64,000 nucleotides of DNA, from NCBI RefSeq assembly GCF_000382405.1, contig NZ_KB908270.1, positions 1 to 64,000 of the forward strand. Direction: 5' to 3'. The stretch is from Mycobacterium sp. 141. GTDB lineage: Bacteria; Actinomycetota; Actinomycetes; Mycobacteriales; Mycobacteriaceae. Under the pieces are notes generated by a model. That model searched no databases, was not told the origin of the DNA, and worked only from the letters and a program-made list of their open reading frames with translations. Positions 39,010 through 47,394 of the stretch are shown one piece after another. A program made the translations under genes and the position numbers. The first letter of the stretch is position 1. Every line of letters begins with the position of its first letter.

Positions 39010-40008
39010 TCACTTCTTTGCCTGTTGGGCGGCCTTGTATTCGGCGCGCACGCGGTCGTAGTCCTCGTCGGTCAGCGAGACGAGGTAGGTCACAGCGGCC
39101 GGCGACCACGCGTAGGAGACGCCCTTACTGTGTTTCCAGGCATACGTCTCTTTACTGCGCAGGTCTTCCTTCCATGAAATCGCTTGGTGGTCATAGGTGG
39201 TGAGGGAGCGGCCCTTTCGTTTGCCATTCACGCGGTCTAGCAACTCCTTCAGGCTGAAGGGGTGCGTGACGTTCGGGTCGGACTTTTTCACCACGACTTG
39301 TCCGGTTGCGTCCGGGGACACCGCTACGACGAGGTCAGCGCTGCTCATCTTCTTCACCGACCGTAGGTTGATGTCGTAGATAGTGGCGATCCGGGCCACG
39401 TCCCCACCGCCAGTCTCCACCGCATCCATCATCGAGCGCAGCTCGCCGATGAACTCCTGAACCTCGGTGACCATCGCCGAACTCGTATCCACACGCATAA
39501 AGGACACAGCATCTGCGGGTGCGACGGCACCCAACGGGAGCAGCTGCCAGGTCATCGAGTCGGCAAGATCTTTGTTGAACGTCTCCAGCATGAAGTCTCG
39601 ATAGTTCAACACGTTCTGCTGCAGAAACGGGTGAATGACTGCACCCAACCCCCGGGCGTTGTAGAGGTGGATAGCACGGTTCCGGTACTCGGACAGGGCT
39701 TTGACGTTGGCCGTAACCCCCATGCCATCAATGCCCTGGGGCCACAAACCGTAGTGCCCCACGCGATTCAAGGCATCGTCGAGGCCGATCGTGCGGTACT
39801 TCTCGCCCGGCCTCTTGGGGTAGTAGATGGAGGACCGGTTGCGCCGCAGCGCCGCCTTCAACGCCAACTCCCACGCATTGACGACTAGCATGACGGCCAG
39901 TTCATCCCGGTAGGTGATCTGCGGCTTGTTGTACAGCTCGACCGCGGCGAGCATTGCGGCCATCGAGTTGTCCGCCAGCCGCCGGATCGACACATACGGC
40001 GCCCCCAT
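39010..40008 (-). CDS. DUF3644 family protein
   Basis: A 332-residue protein: MGAPYVSIRRLADNSMAAML, then the family block LAVMLVVNAWELALKAALRR and ALSEYRNRAIHLYN. The last contains R-x4-H (RNRAIH), similar to the catalytic motif of HEPN RNases. The middle is helical (SMTWQLLPLGAVAPADAVSF) and the C-terminal part contains HPFSLKELLDRVNG, a possible small DNA-binding or partner domain. The ATG at 40008 follows GGGAGGGAG. DUF3644 genes are scattered among accessory islands; a role as toxin or defence effector is inference. Confidence 0.65.
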   Translation of the reverse strand: MGAPYVSIRRLADNSMAAMLAAVELYNKPQITYRDELAVMLVVNAWELALKAALRRNRSSIYYPKRPGEKYRTIGLDDALNRVGHYGLWPQGIDGMGVTANVKALSEYRNRAIHLYNARGLGAVIHPFLQQNVLNYRDFMLETFNKDLADSMTWQLLPLGAVAPADAVSFMRVDTSSAMVTEVQEFIGELRSMMDAVETGGGDVARIATIYDINLRSVKKMSSADLVVAVSPDATGQVVVKKSDPNVTHPFSLKELLDRVNGKRKGRSLTTYDHQAISWKEDLRSKETYAWKHSKGVSYAWSPAAVTYLVSLTDEDYDRVRAEYKAAQQAKK

Positions 40009-40204
40009 TTGGGCTCCCTCCCAGTGATTGTAGTCGGCGAGACCGCGTGATGCGCCGGCACCGGCGTGCCGACGCATTGACCGTGCAAGCTCTTGAAGTT
40101 ACTCGCGGTGGTGACCGTACTGAGCAAGGTAACGGCACTACCGATGAGGACACCGTCGCAACGCCCAGATTGGCCTGGCTGAGGGACTTTGAGTTGTTCG
40201 ATCA

Positions 40205-41053
40205 CTATCGATCGCTGACGGTGTGAAGGGTGATGTTCGAGGTACCGCAGGACTCGAATGTAGCCAGTTGAACGAGGTCGTCGACGGCTGGCTTCCGATC
40301 CGCGAAGTCGGCCACCGACCCAGGTGCTTTGTTCGGCAGCTCAATACAGGCGTGGGCGACGACCTGTAGGCGAACCTGTGGGCCGCTGCGGAGGTTGGTC
40401 GTCATCATGTCGAGCTTCAGTTCCGGCATGGCCTCTGTCGCTGGACTTATCCATGGTCGCGTTGCGGTGGTTCCGATCGCATACGACGCGTCTGAGGTGT
40501 CAGCTCGCGCGTACTCAGCTCGGTAACCGCCGACGACTGGGAGAATGTACGGAGTCAACAATGTGCCGTCGGGCTGCTTTTCGCCCGGATGTTCCACGCC
40601 TTCGATCGTCGCCCACTGCGGTGCGCAGAACCTGCCGTCGTCGGTGAGGTAGTAAAGCTCGTCGATGGCGATGGTGGCTTTGACGAATGACGGCTCCTGC
40701 GGGCTGATGATGTGCGCACCGACGCACATCCAGGAGGAATGCCAGAACTCCTCACTCACGGCGCCGCCGAAACCGACCGTGTGACTGCCCCGCTGAGCGT
40801 CCCAGATGGAAATCTGTTGTCCGGTAGCAGTTTCTCCGTAGATGGTCCCCGGCCGCACGTCGCCCACGAAGTTAGTAGCTACCCATCCGCCGGTAGGATT
40901 ACGGCGGAGCTCGGGTCCCGGCGAGAACCCACCGATCAGCTCCAGGGTCGCACCGTCATCGGGCTCCCAAGTCAGCACTCCCGGCATACGCCTACTGGGA
41001 TCCTCGGGAAGGTGAAACCAGCCGGTGATCCGTTGCGGCTCAGACTGTCTCAT
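40205..41053 (-). CDS. ApeA N-terminal-domain protein lacking the HEPN half
   Basis: A 282-residue protein matching the N-terminal domain of ApeA anti-phage proteins: ITGWFHLPEDPSRRMPGVLT, GATLELIGGF, IYGETATGQQISIWDAQRG, SSWMCVGAHI and FVKATIAIDELYYLT. ApeA usually continues into a C-terminal HEPN RNase domain; here translation stops after FESCGTSNITLHTVSDR with no HEPN motif. The start overlaps the end of the upstream gene by 14 nt, so the pair is coupled. Either the gene is truncated or the upstream protein supplies the missing part. Confidence 0.6.
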   Translation of the reverse strand: MRQSEPQRITGWFHLPEDPSRRMPGVLTWEPDDGATLELIGGFSPGPELRRNPTGGWVATNFVGDVRPGTIYGETATGQQISIWDAQRGSHTVGFGGAVSEEFWHSSWMCVGAHIISPQEPSFVKATIAIDELYYLTDDGRFCAPQWATIEGVEHPGEKQPDGTLLTPYILPVVGGYRAEYARADTSDASYAIGTTATRPWISPATEAMPELKLDMMTTNLRSGPQVRLQVVAHACIELPNKAPGSVADFADRKPAVDDLVQLATFESCGTSNITLHTVSDR

Positions 41054-42221
41054 GGCCAGCCTCCGCTTGCTGTCGAGTGAGCATCGGAATGGATTCCCCC
41101 ATTGCTGGTGCGGGTAGGCCGTATCGGTCTGCCCACAGCGACACCGTCGGGTCCAGATGGTCGGGGTAGTTCTTGCGGCGCACTCGGGCTCGGGCGGGGT
41201 GCGTCGCCTGGGCCTCGTATAGCGCCACCGCGCACTCGGTCATGATGACCGCCGCGGCAAGACTCTCAGCGAGTTGGGTGAGAACGTTCTCTTCGGTGCC
41301 GAGATAGGCGGTCATCCATTTGTATCCGTGTACGAAGCTCGATCCGACGGTGTAGAAGCGCTCGGCCCCGATCGACATCCCGTGCGGCAATTCGTCGGCA
41401 TCAGTGATGTGCGGCGGCGGATTCTGGTCGATCCATTCCCCGGCCCAGCGGACAAAGAACTCATAGTCTGAGGGCGGCCGCTGTCGGGCCGCCTTCGGTA
41501 GCGACGTCAGGAAGTTCAACCGCTCTCGAAACTGCTGCTCCGTCTCGGCGAAACTCTGGCGCGCGGCGTCGCGGCGCTCGTCAGTGCGCACCTCGAGAAA
41601 GCGCGTCTCGACGGCGATGTACTTCTTCTGGTAGCCGATCTCACGCTCGGTGTAGCCCAGCGAGCGAGCGCGCCGGACGGCGCGGTTGGGATCGGCGAGA
41701 AGCCAGATGGTCTTGGCGGCGCTCTCGATGGCGCTGCGGCACAGGATCCCGGTCGACAGTGTGCTCGTGCGCTTCTGCTCCAACGATGCCCCGAACGCCT
41801 GGGATGCCCCAACAAGACACTCGGCTGCGTTCATCGCAGGAAACCGCGCCGTCGAGCTGACGAAATTCGCGCCAAGCTCGGGTAAGAAGTGTCTGTCATC
41901 GAGGTCGAGGCTGCTTCCCCTGTCCGGAACAAAATGGGACGGATCCAGGGGCTTGCTGCTGCCGTCGGCGCGGACCTGGTGCAGCAGCGCCCACTCGCCC
42001 ATCCGCCACGCCCTAGCGGCTCGGTCGGCATTACTCCACATCAAGACCGCCATCCGCAGAAGGCGCTCCCTCGGGTCGGTCGTCACAGTTAGCCAGGGTA
42101 TTCCCCGGCTGTAACACGCCTCGCCCACTGCGGTGAGCGGGTATGTCAAGAGGTCGGTTCGGGTAGCGCACATCGCGGGACCCGGTCCTCGAGCCCTGCA
42201 AGCCGCAGTGGTTGCTGACAT
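41040..42221 (-). CDS. Unknown helical protein coupled to the ApeA-like gene
   Basis: A 393-residue protein from ATG 42221 (other Met codons downstream, e.g. about 42173, are possible; the opposite gene starts only 15 bp away). It is largely alpha-helical with GILCRSAIESAAKTIWLLAD, RRARSLGYTEREIGYQKKYI, FYTVGSSFVHGYKWMTAYLG and LAAAVIMTECAVALYEAQA. The pattern resembles HEPN-like proteins of DUF5677 type, but no R-x4-6-H motif is clear. It is coupled to the ApeA-like gene by overlap, suggesting a two-protein unit. Confidence 0.5.
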   Translation of the reverse strand: MSATTAACRARGPGPAMCATRTDLLTYPLTAVGEACYSRGIPWLTVTTDPRERLLRMAVLMWSNADRAARAWRMGEWALLHQVRADGSSKPLDPSHFVPDRGSSLDLDDRHFLPELGANFVSSTARFPAMNAAECLVGASQAFGASLEQKRTSTLSTGILCRSAIESAAKTIWLLADPNRAVRRARSLGYTEREIGYQKKYIAVETRFLEVRTDERRDAARQSFAETEQQFRERLNFLTSLPKAARQRPPSDYEFFVRWAGEWIDQNPPPHITDADELPHGMSIGAERFYTVGSSFVHGYKWMTAYLGTEENVLTQLAESLAAAVIMTECAVALYEAQATHPARARVRRKNYPDHLDPTVSLWADRYGLPAPAMGESIPMLTRQQAEAGHETV

Positions 42222-42236
42222 GCAATCATCTCGCCC

Positions 42237-43469
42237 ATGACAGCAGGACTCGCCATCCCTTCGGTTCACGCGATACGAGCCGCTTTGGAGGGCGTAGACG
42301 GAGCGATTCGCGACAACCCCTTGCCGGAGGATGCGCACGACGGGACCGATCCTGCCGTCGAAATCTGGGTGTCCGAGCCCGACGTCGGTAGAGAGTTCGC
42401 TGCCTTGGACAACCCCGATCCGACGATCGATGACGACGTCATCGCATCAGATGGGCCGGCCGTCATCTTCGAAATTCCGCCCGAAGTGACCGACGCCGAT
42501 ATCGAACACGTTCTTGGACAAGACACGCTCACCGAGATGAGTCGCCTGCACGAAATCCGGGGCATCGACGCATACGGCTGGTACGTCACCTTCCACCAGC
42601 GCACGGCGCAGCACGGCGTTCACATTCCCCTCGAAGGTGCGCTGCTCATGGCCGCCCGGGTATTTCATCATCCGCCCATAGCGGACGAACGGAAGGTCAA
42701 TCTCGCCTTCCACGCCATCCTGCGCCACGAACTGTTCCATTTTGCCGCGGACTGCATGGCGGCCAACTGGGAACTCGCGACGGACACGGCGATGTACTGG
42801 AAGGCAAAGGAAAAGCACCGCAACGCACAGGGATACGTCGAGCACGAAGAAGCTATGGCAAACGCCTACATGCTCCGCGGTTTCCAGCACCCACGCCGCT
42901 TGCTTGCCAACTCTGGCGGCGCATCACCTGCGTTGAAGGGCTACACCAGGCAGCAACCCGCGGGATACAAAGAGGCCTACCGGTACGCCGGGTCGCGAGC
43001 GGCCTACATGAAGGGCTGTCGTGACCTGTCCACACAGGTTCAGCACGCCTCCGGTCTGCCGCCGGTGCCCGCGGCGATGGATACGCTTCTGCTCTACGCA
43101 GATCCGTTCCGCATTGACTGGACTCGATGCCCGATCATGATCAGCGATCGGTTGGATCTTCGGCGCTTACTCGGGATCAACATCGATTTCTTTACCTGTA
43201 TCCCGGCGGTCACCGAAACGCCGAAGTTCGAGAAATCCCTCAAAAAGCTCGGCCCAACGGTGCAGGAGAAGTGGCTGGAGCAAAAAAGCAAACTGGCACA
43301 AAGCACGTCCCTAAACAGCCTGGGTTTCCAGAAATGGACAAAAGGTGGGACTGACTGTTACTCGGTGAACGTGGGAAGTCACCGAGCGCACCTGCGCCTC
43401 GATCGCGGTCAATCGACATGGTCGGCCCTCGATATCGGTACCCACCTCGGCATGGGCCATGGCAGCTAG
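42237..43469 (+). CDS. HExxH metallopeptidase with C-terminal RelE-like domain
   Basis: A 410-residue protein. Residues ~120-290 look like a zinc peptidase: LAFHAILRHELFHFAADCMA has His164-Glu-x-x-His168, and VEHEEAMANAYMLRGF about 40 residues later offers a third ligand Glu. Residues ~320-405 resemble a RelE/ParE-type toxin: PKFEKSLKKLGPTVQEKWLE, GFQKWTKGGTDCYSVNVGSH and AHLRLDRGQSTWSALDIGTH. A protease joined to an mRNA-interferase-like module is unusual; the RelE-like part could instead be a substrate-recognition or inhibitory domain. It is divergent from the ApeA-like unit with only 15 bp between starts, so the two are probably coregulated. Confidence 0.6.
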   Translation: MTAGLAIPSVHAIRAALEGVDGAIRDNPLPEDAHDGTDPAVEIWVSEPDVGREFAALDNPDPTIDDDVIASDGPAVIFEIPPEVTDADIEHVLGQDTLTEMSRLHEIRGIDAYGWYVTFHQRTAQHGVHIPLEGALLMAARVFHHPPIADERKVNLAFHAILRHELFHFAADCMAANWELATDTAMYWKAKEKHRNAQGYVEHEEAMANAYMLRGFQHPRRLLANSGGASPALKGYTRQQPAGYKEAYRYAGSRAAYMKGCRDLSTQVQHASGLPPVPAAMDTLLLYADPFRIDWTRCPIMISDRLDLRRLLGINIDFFTCIPAVTETPKFEKSLKKLGPTVQEKWLEQKSKLAQSTSLNSLGFQKWTKGGTDCYSVNVGSHRAHLRLDRGQSTWSALDIGTHLGMGHGS

Positions 43470-43837
43470 TTCCATAATGAAAAGTGTTGCAGCAGTGGTT
43501 GTCCCGGAAGATCTTTGGACGCGCGGGGTCGTCCAGGCGTGGGCGCCACCCAGGCAGCGGCGAGGCGGGAGGGCCGGATGGTCCCTCCTCTCTTCATCGG
43601 CGCTGTGTGCACTGGTCAAGGTCTACCTCGCGATGCGGCGGCGCCCAGGTGCGCAACCCTTTGGCACGGCGAGATAATTCTGGCGCCGCACCACTCAGCG
43701 CGCAGTCGCGCCCTCCGGCGAGCAAGGCACTTGGCCGACCCGGCGTCGGTGGAGGGCCGTACGCTCGGCGTCAGCCACGCCCCGTGTCGGGGACTCGCAG
43801 TAACTCCGGGGGAAGCAGCCTAGTGACAATTCGCAAG
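43470..43837. other. Spacer before the IS3 element, no confident gene
   Basis: About 370 GC-rich bp. Forward frames of 70-100 codons read through it but show Arg/Gly/Pro-rich shadow-type sequence and no ribosome site. No target duplication of the adjacent IS3 element is visible here. Confidence 0.35.
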
Positions 43838-44209
43838 GTGAATCGCCCCGGTGAGTCCGGAGGCTTCATCTCTTGTGAAGGATGGAGTCATGGCAGGTTC
43901 GAGAAGTATCCGGCTGAGCTGCGTGAGCGTGCGGTGCGGATGGTTGCGGAGGTTCGGGATCAGTACGGGTCGGAGTGGGCGGCGATCGAGTCGGTGGCGG
44001 CCAAGCTGGGTATCGGCACCCCGCAGACACTGTTGAGCTGGGTGCGTCGGGATCAGATCGATGCCGGCAACCGCCCGGGCGTGACCAGTAATATGGCCGA
44101 AGAACTCCGCAAGTTGCGCGCTGAGAATCGAGAACTCAAGCGGGCCAACGATATTCTGAAATCTGCGTCGACTTTCTTCGCGGCGGAGCTCGACCGCCGC
44201 CATCGGTGA
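43838..44209 (+). CDS. IS3-family transposase OrfA
   Basis: A helix-turn-helix protein: KYPAELRERAVRMVAEVRDQ, VAAKLGIGTPQTLLSWVRRD, then the leucine-zipper region LRKLRAENRELKRANDILKS. The usual start (MAGSR-KYPAELRERA) at ATG 43891 is out of frame by one base with the body. Translation would need the GTG codons at 43838 or 43823, so the 5' end may be damaged. It overlaps orfB by 4 nt (GTGA), as in many IS3 elements using -1 frameshifting. Confidence 0.75.
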   Translation: MNRPGESGGFISCEGWSHGRFEKYPAELRERAVRMVAEVRDQYGSEWAAIESVAAKLGIGTPQTLLSWVRRDQIDAGNRPGVTSNMAEELRKLRAENRELKRANDILKSASTFFAAELDRRHR

Positions 44210-44832
44210 TCGTCGACTACATCGACACCCACAAACAGGTTCACGGCGTCGAGCCGATCTGCCGTGCGCTGTCCGCGCATGGTTGCAAGATCGCGCCGTC
44301 CACCTACTACGACGCCTGCGTTCGGCGCCAGAATCCGTCCAAGCGCCAGGTGCGCGATGAGGAACTCAAAGCCGAGATCACCCGTGTGCACCGACAGAAC
44401 TACTCGGTTTACGGCGCGCGCAAGGTGTGGCTGCAATGCCGACGCGAGGGCATCGAGGTGGCCCGTTGCACCGTGGAGCGACTGATGGGTGAACTCGGAC
44501 TGTGCGGGGCGCGCCGCGGAAAGGTCAAGCGCACCACGGTGGCCGATCCACAGGCCGATCGGCCCGACGATCTGGTCGGCCGCCATTTCCGTCCAAATGC
44601 ACCGAATATGTTGTGGGTAGCGGACTTTACGTATGTGTCGACCTGGTCAGGATGGGTGTGTGTGGCGTTCGTGATCGATGCCTACGCCCGGCGGATCGTG
44701 GGGTGGCGCAGTGCAACCACGATGACATCACAACTGGTGCTCGATGCCATCGAGCATGCGATCTGGACCCGCCAACGCGACGGCATCACCGATTTGACCG
44801 GCCTGATCCATCACAACGATCGAGGCAGTCAA

Positions 44833-46310
44833 GGCGGATTCAACTGGTTGTCGCAACGCCTTGATGATGGAGGTGTGGTGTGGCCAAGCGTAGTGAAGCG
44901 AAATCGGTTGGTGGGCGGCGGCAGTGGGCGGCTGATCGGGCGTTGCAGCCGGCGATGCGATCACCGGGGCGGCCGGAGCCTTCGCGTGCGGTGCAGCGCC
45001 AGTTTTGGCGGTTGATCGCCAGGGGCGTCTCGACTGATGAGGCCGCTGCGGAGGTCGGCGTGTCGAGGCCGGTGGCGAGCAGGTGGTTCCGTCACGCTGG
45101 CGGCATGTCGTTGATCAGTCTGGATGAGCCCACGGGCCGCTGTCTGTCGTTCGCCGAGCGGGAGGAGATCGCGCTGCTGCGCGCGAAGGGTGCCGGGGTG
45201 CGTGAGATCGCCCGCGAGATCACGCGTGACCCGTCGACGGTCTCTCGGGAGCTGCGGCGCAACGCGGCCACCCGCGGCGGCACCCAGGTTTATCGCGCAG
45301 GGGTGGCGCAGTGGAAGGCCCAGCAAGCAGCAAAGCGCCCGAAACCCGCGATACTCGCGGTCAACTCTGCGCTGCGTGAGTATGTGCAGCAGCGACTCGA
45401 TGGCAGCGTCCGCCGGCCCGGCGGCACCATCGTCGTCGGTCCGGCGACCCGAGCGTGGAAGGGACGCAACAAACCGCACCGCCAGGACCGGCGGTGGTCC
45501 ACGGCATGGAGCCCGGAACAGATTGCCCACCGCTTGCCGATGGATTTCCCCGATGATGAGTCCATGCGCATCAGTCATGAGGCGATCTATCAGTCCTTGT
45601 TCATCGAAGGGCGTGGGGCGCTCAAACGGGAGTTGGTGGCGCGGTTGCGGACCGGCCGGGTACTGCGGGTTCCGCGGGCCAGGACACAGAACAAACCGCA
45701 GGGACATGTGACCTCGGATGTGGTGATCAGCAAACGCCCTGCCGAAGCCGCCGATCGTGCCGTTCCCGGGCACTGGGAGGGTGATCTGATCATCGGCACC
45801 GGCCGCTCGGCGATCGGCACGGTCGTGGAGCGCAAGAGCCGCTCGGTGATGTTGGTGCATCTTCCCCGCCTCGATGGGTGGGGTCTGGCGCCGCCGCGCA
45901 AGAACGGGCCGGCGCTCAGCGGCTACGGCACCGAGGCGATGAATGTCGCCTTGCTCGCCTCGCTGGCGCAGTTGCCGGCGCAGTTGCGTCAGACGTTGAC
46001 GTGGGATCGGGGCAAGGAGTTGGCCGCGCACGCCCAGTTCACCTTCGAGACCGGGACGAAGGTGTTTTCGCTGACCCGCACTCTCCGTGGCAGCGGCCGA
46101 CGAACGAGAATACCAATGGTGTTCTGCGTCAGTACTTTCCGAAAGGCACCGACCTGTCCCGATGGTCTGCCCAGGACCTCGAAGCAGTCGCGCTGACGCT
46201 CAACAACAGACCACGCAAGGTCCTCGACTGGAAGACTCCCGCCGAAGTCTTTGCCCGACAGCTACACTCACTACAACAACCCGGTGTTGCATCGACCGAT
46301 TGAACATACC
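44833..46310. mobile_element. IS30-family element nested in the IS3 orfB
   Basis: A 1478-bp element flanked by CAA duplicated at 44830-44832 and 46311-46313; precise removal rejoins the IS3 OrfB frame (HHNDRGSQ-YTSIAFTD). Imperfect terminal repeats share TTCAA, GGT and GCAAC blocks. The duplication size suits the IS30 family. Confidence 0.85.
44880..46303 (+). pseudogene. IS30-family transposase with one-base frameshift
   Basis: Intact up to about residue 400: N-terminal HTH (GVSTDEAAAEVGVSRPVASR), a second HTH (KGAGVREIAREITRDPSTVS, typical of IS30), catalytic Asp in GHWEGDLIIG and Asp in LTWDRGKELA. Near 46065 the T-tract in GTGTTTTCGC lacks one T. In the other frame, FADPHSPWQRPTNENTNGVL (catalytic Glu), PKGTDLS and WKTPAEVFARQLHSL complete the protein, ending at TGA 46303. 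The start is GTG 44880 after GGAGG. A single homopolymer change inactivates it, so it is recently active or the base is a sequencing error. Confidence 0.85.
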
Positions 46311-46680
46311 CAATACACGTCGATCGCATTCACCGACCGATTGATCGAAGCCGGCATCGACGCCTCGATCGGGGCCACTGGCAACTCCTTGACAACGCCC
46401 TGGCCGAGACGATCAACGGTCTCTACAAGACCGAACTGATCAAGCCTTTCGGGCCGTGGCGCACTGTCGACCAGGTCGAAGTGGCCACCCTGGAATGGGT
46501 CGACTGGTTCAACCACCGCCGACTCTACGAGTACTGCGGCGACATGCCACCAGCCGAATGCGAGGCGTTGTACTACCGTCACCACCGAACTCAGCAGATC
46601 GCCGAGTTCTCAAACCAGTAGGTCTCCGGACACGCCGGGGCGATTCACGATCAATTTATGGGCCTGAGCAGAACAGGTAC

Positions 46681-46706
46681 CAAATGATACCAAGTGGTAT
46701 CATTTG
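46681..46706. promoter_or_regulatory. Operator of the RHH/Doc toxin-antitoxin pair
   Basis: A perfect inverted repeat with 11-bp arms (CAAATGATACC and complement) and a 4-bp spacer AAGT ends five bases before the antitoxin ATG. The place and symmetry are typical of autoregulation by a ribbon-helix-helix antitoxin dimer. Confidence 0.75.
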
Positions 46707-46710
46707 ACAC

Positions 46711-46911
46711 ATGGCGATGACATTGCGACTGTCCGATGAGCAGACCGCTCGGCTGCGTGAAACAGCCGAGCGTGAAGGCGCGTCCATGCAAGCTACGGCT
46801 ATCCGGGCCATTGAGCTGTACGTGGACCGCCGCACCGCCCGACGCGACGAGCTGCTTGCCCAGATCGTTAAGCGCGACGCGGGTCTGCTGAAGCGCCTAG
46901 CTGATTCGTGA
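46711..46911 (+). CDS. Ribbon-helix-helix antitoxin of a Doc-type module
   Basis: A 66-residue protein. N-terminal RHH fold MAMTLRLSDEQTARLRETAE with REGASMQATAIRAIELYVDR, then a charged C-terminal helix (RRDELLAQIVKRDAGLLKRL) that would wrap the toxin. Its stop overlaps the toxin start (GTGA at 46908), and a perfect operator lies upstream. Confidence 0.85.
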   Translation: MAMTLRLSDEQTARLRETAEREGASMQATAIRAIELYVDRRTARRDELLAQIVKRDAGLLKRLADS

Positions 46912-47288
46912 TCGACTACCTCGACCTCGATGACTTGCTCGTCACGGCGCGCGCCTACCTCGGTCACGAAGCCGAGGTAGGAGACTACGGATTGCTCGAA
47001 TCGGCGCTGGCTCGGCCAAAAGCGTCCGTGTTCGGTGAGGACGCCTATCCCACGGTCCACGAGAAGGCCGCTTCTCTGCTGGAATCGCTGGTCAAGAACC
47101 ATGCACTTGTGGACGGCAATAAGCGCCTGGGCTGGGTCGCCACCAGCCTGTTCTATGGACTCAATGGCTACGATCCATCAGCCACAGAAGACGAGCAATA
47201 CGACTTCGTCATGTCCGTAGCAACCGGCGAACTATCCACGGTCGCGAAGATTGCAAGCCGTCTGGCCGAACTGTTTGTCCCGGCGTAG
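46908..47288 (+). CDS. Doc-family (Fic fold) toxin
   Basis: A 126-residue death-on-curing toxin. The catalytic motif is HALVDGNKRLGW with His65 and the N-K-R of the Fic/Doc phosphate-binding loop; YLDLDDLLVTARAYLG and DYGLLESALARPKASVFGED are typical of the family. Doc phosphorylates and inactivates EF-Tu; that activity is presumed from the motif. GTG start overlaps the antitoxin gene by 4 nt. Confidence 0.88.
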   Translation: MIDYLDLDDLLVTARAYLGHEAEVGDYGLLESALARPKASVFGEDAYPTVHEKAASLLESLVKNHALVDGNKRLGWVATSLFYGLNGYDPSATEDEQYDFVMSVATGELSTVAKIASRLAELFVPA

Positions 47289-47394
47289 CTCCACCTGACA
47301 TCACTCTCCACGCAGAGCGCAAGGGTCAGCAGTACCAGCTTTCGGGAGACCCGGTCCAGGCCTCAACAAGGTAAAGCCGGGGTGACGCAGCCGG

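Larger units (their letters stand above)
44206..46621 (+). pseudogene. IS3-family transposase OrfB, interrupted and frameshifted
   Basis: A DDE transposase. N-terminal part IVDYIDTHKQVHGVEPICRA, HTH-like YGARKVWLQCRREGIEVARC, first catalytic Asp in MLWVADFTYVSTWSG, second in LIHHNDRGSQ. The IS30 element sits directly after GSQ; the sequence resumes at 46314 with YTSIAFTDRLIEAGIDASIG. A one-base loss near 46389 shifts the frame before DNALAETINGLYKTELIKPF (catalytic Glu). It ends HRTQQIAEFSNQ and TAG. Confidence 0.85.
43838..46648. mobile_element. IS3-family element interrupted by an IS30-family element
   Basis: Terminal inverted repeats of 24 bp (43838-43861 and 46625-46648, 22 of 24 positions matching, core GTGAATCGCCCCGG) bound orfA and a split orfB related to IS6110-type transposases. 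Without the nested 1.5-kb IS30 the element would be about 1.33 kb. No flanking target duplication is visible, hinting at later rearrangement. Confidence 0.85.

Noticed and set aside
44961..46031. 356-codon minus-strand frame opposite the IS30 transposase
   Set aside because: Antisense to clear DDE and HTH motifs; no independent support.
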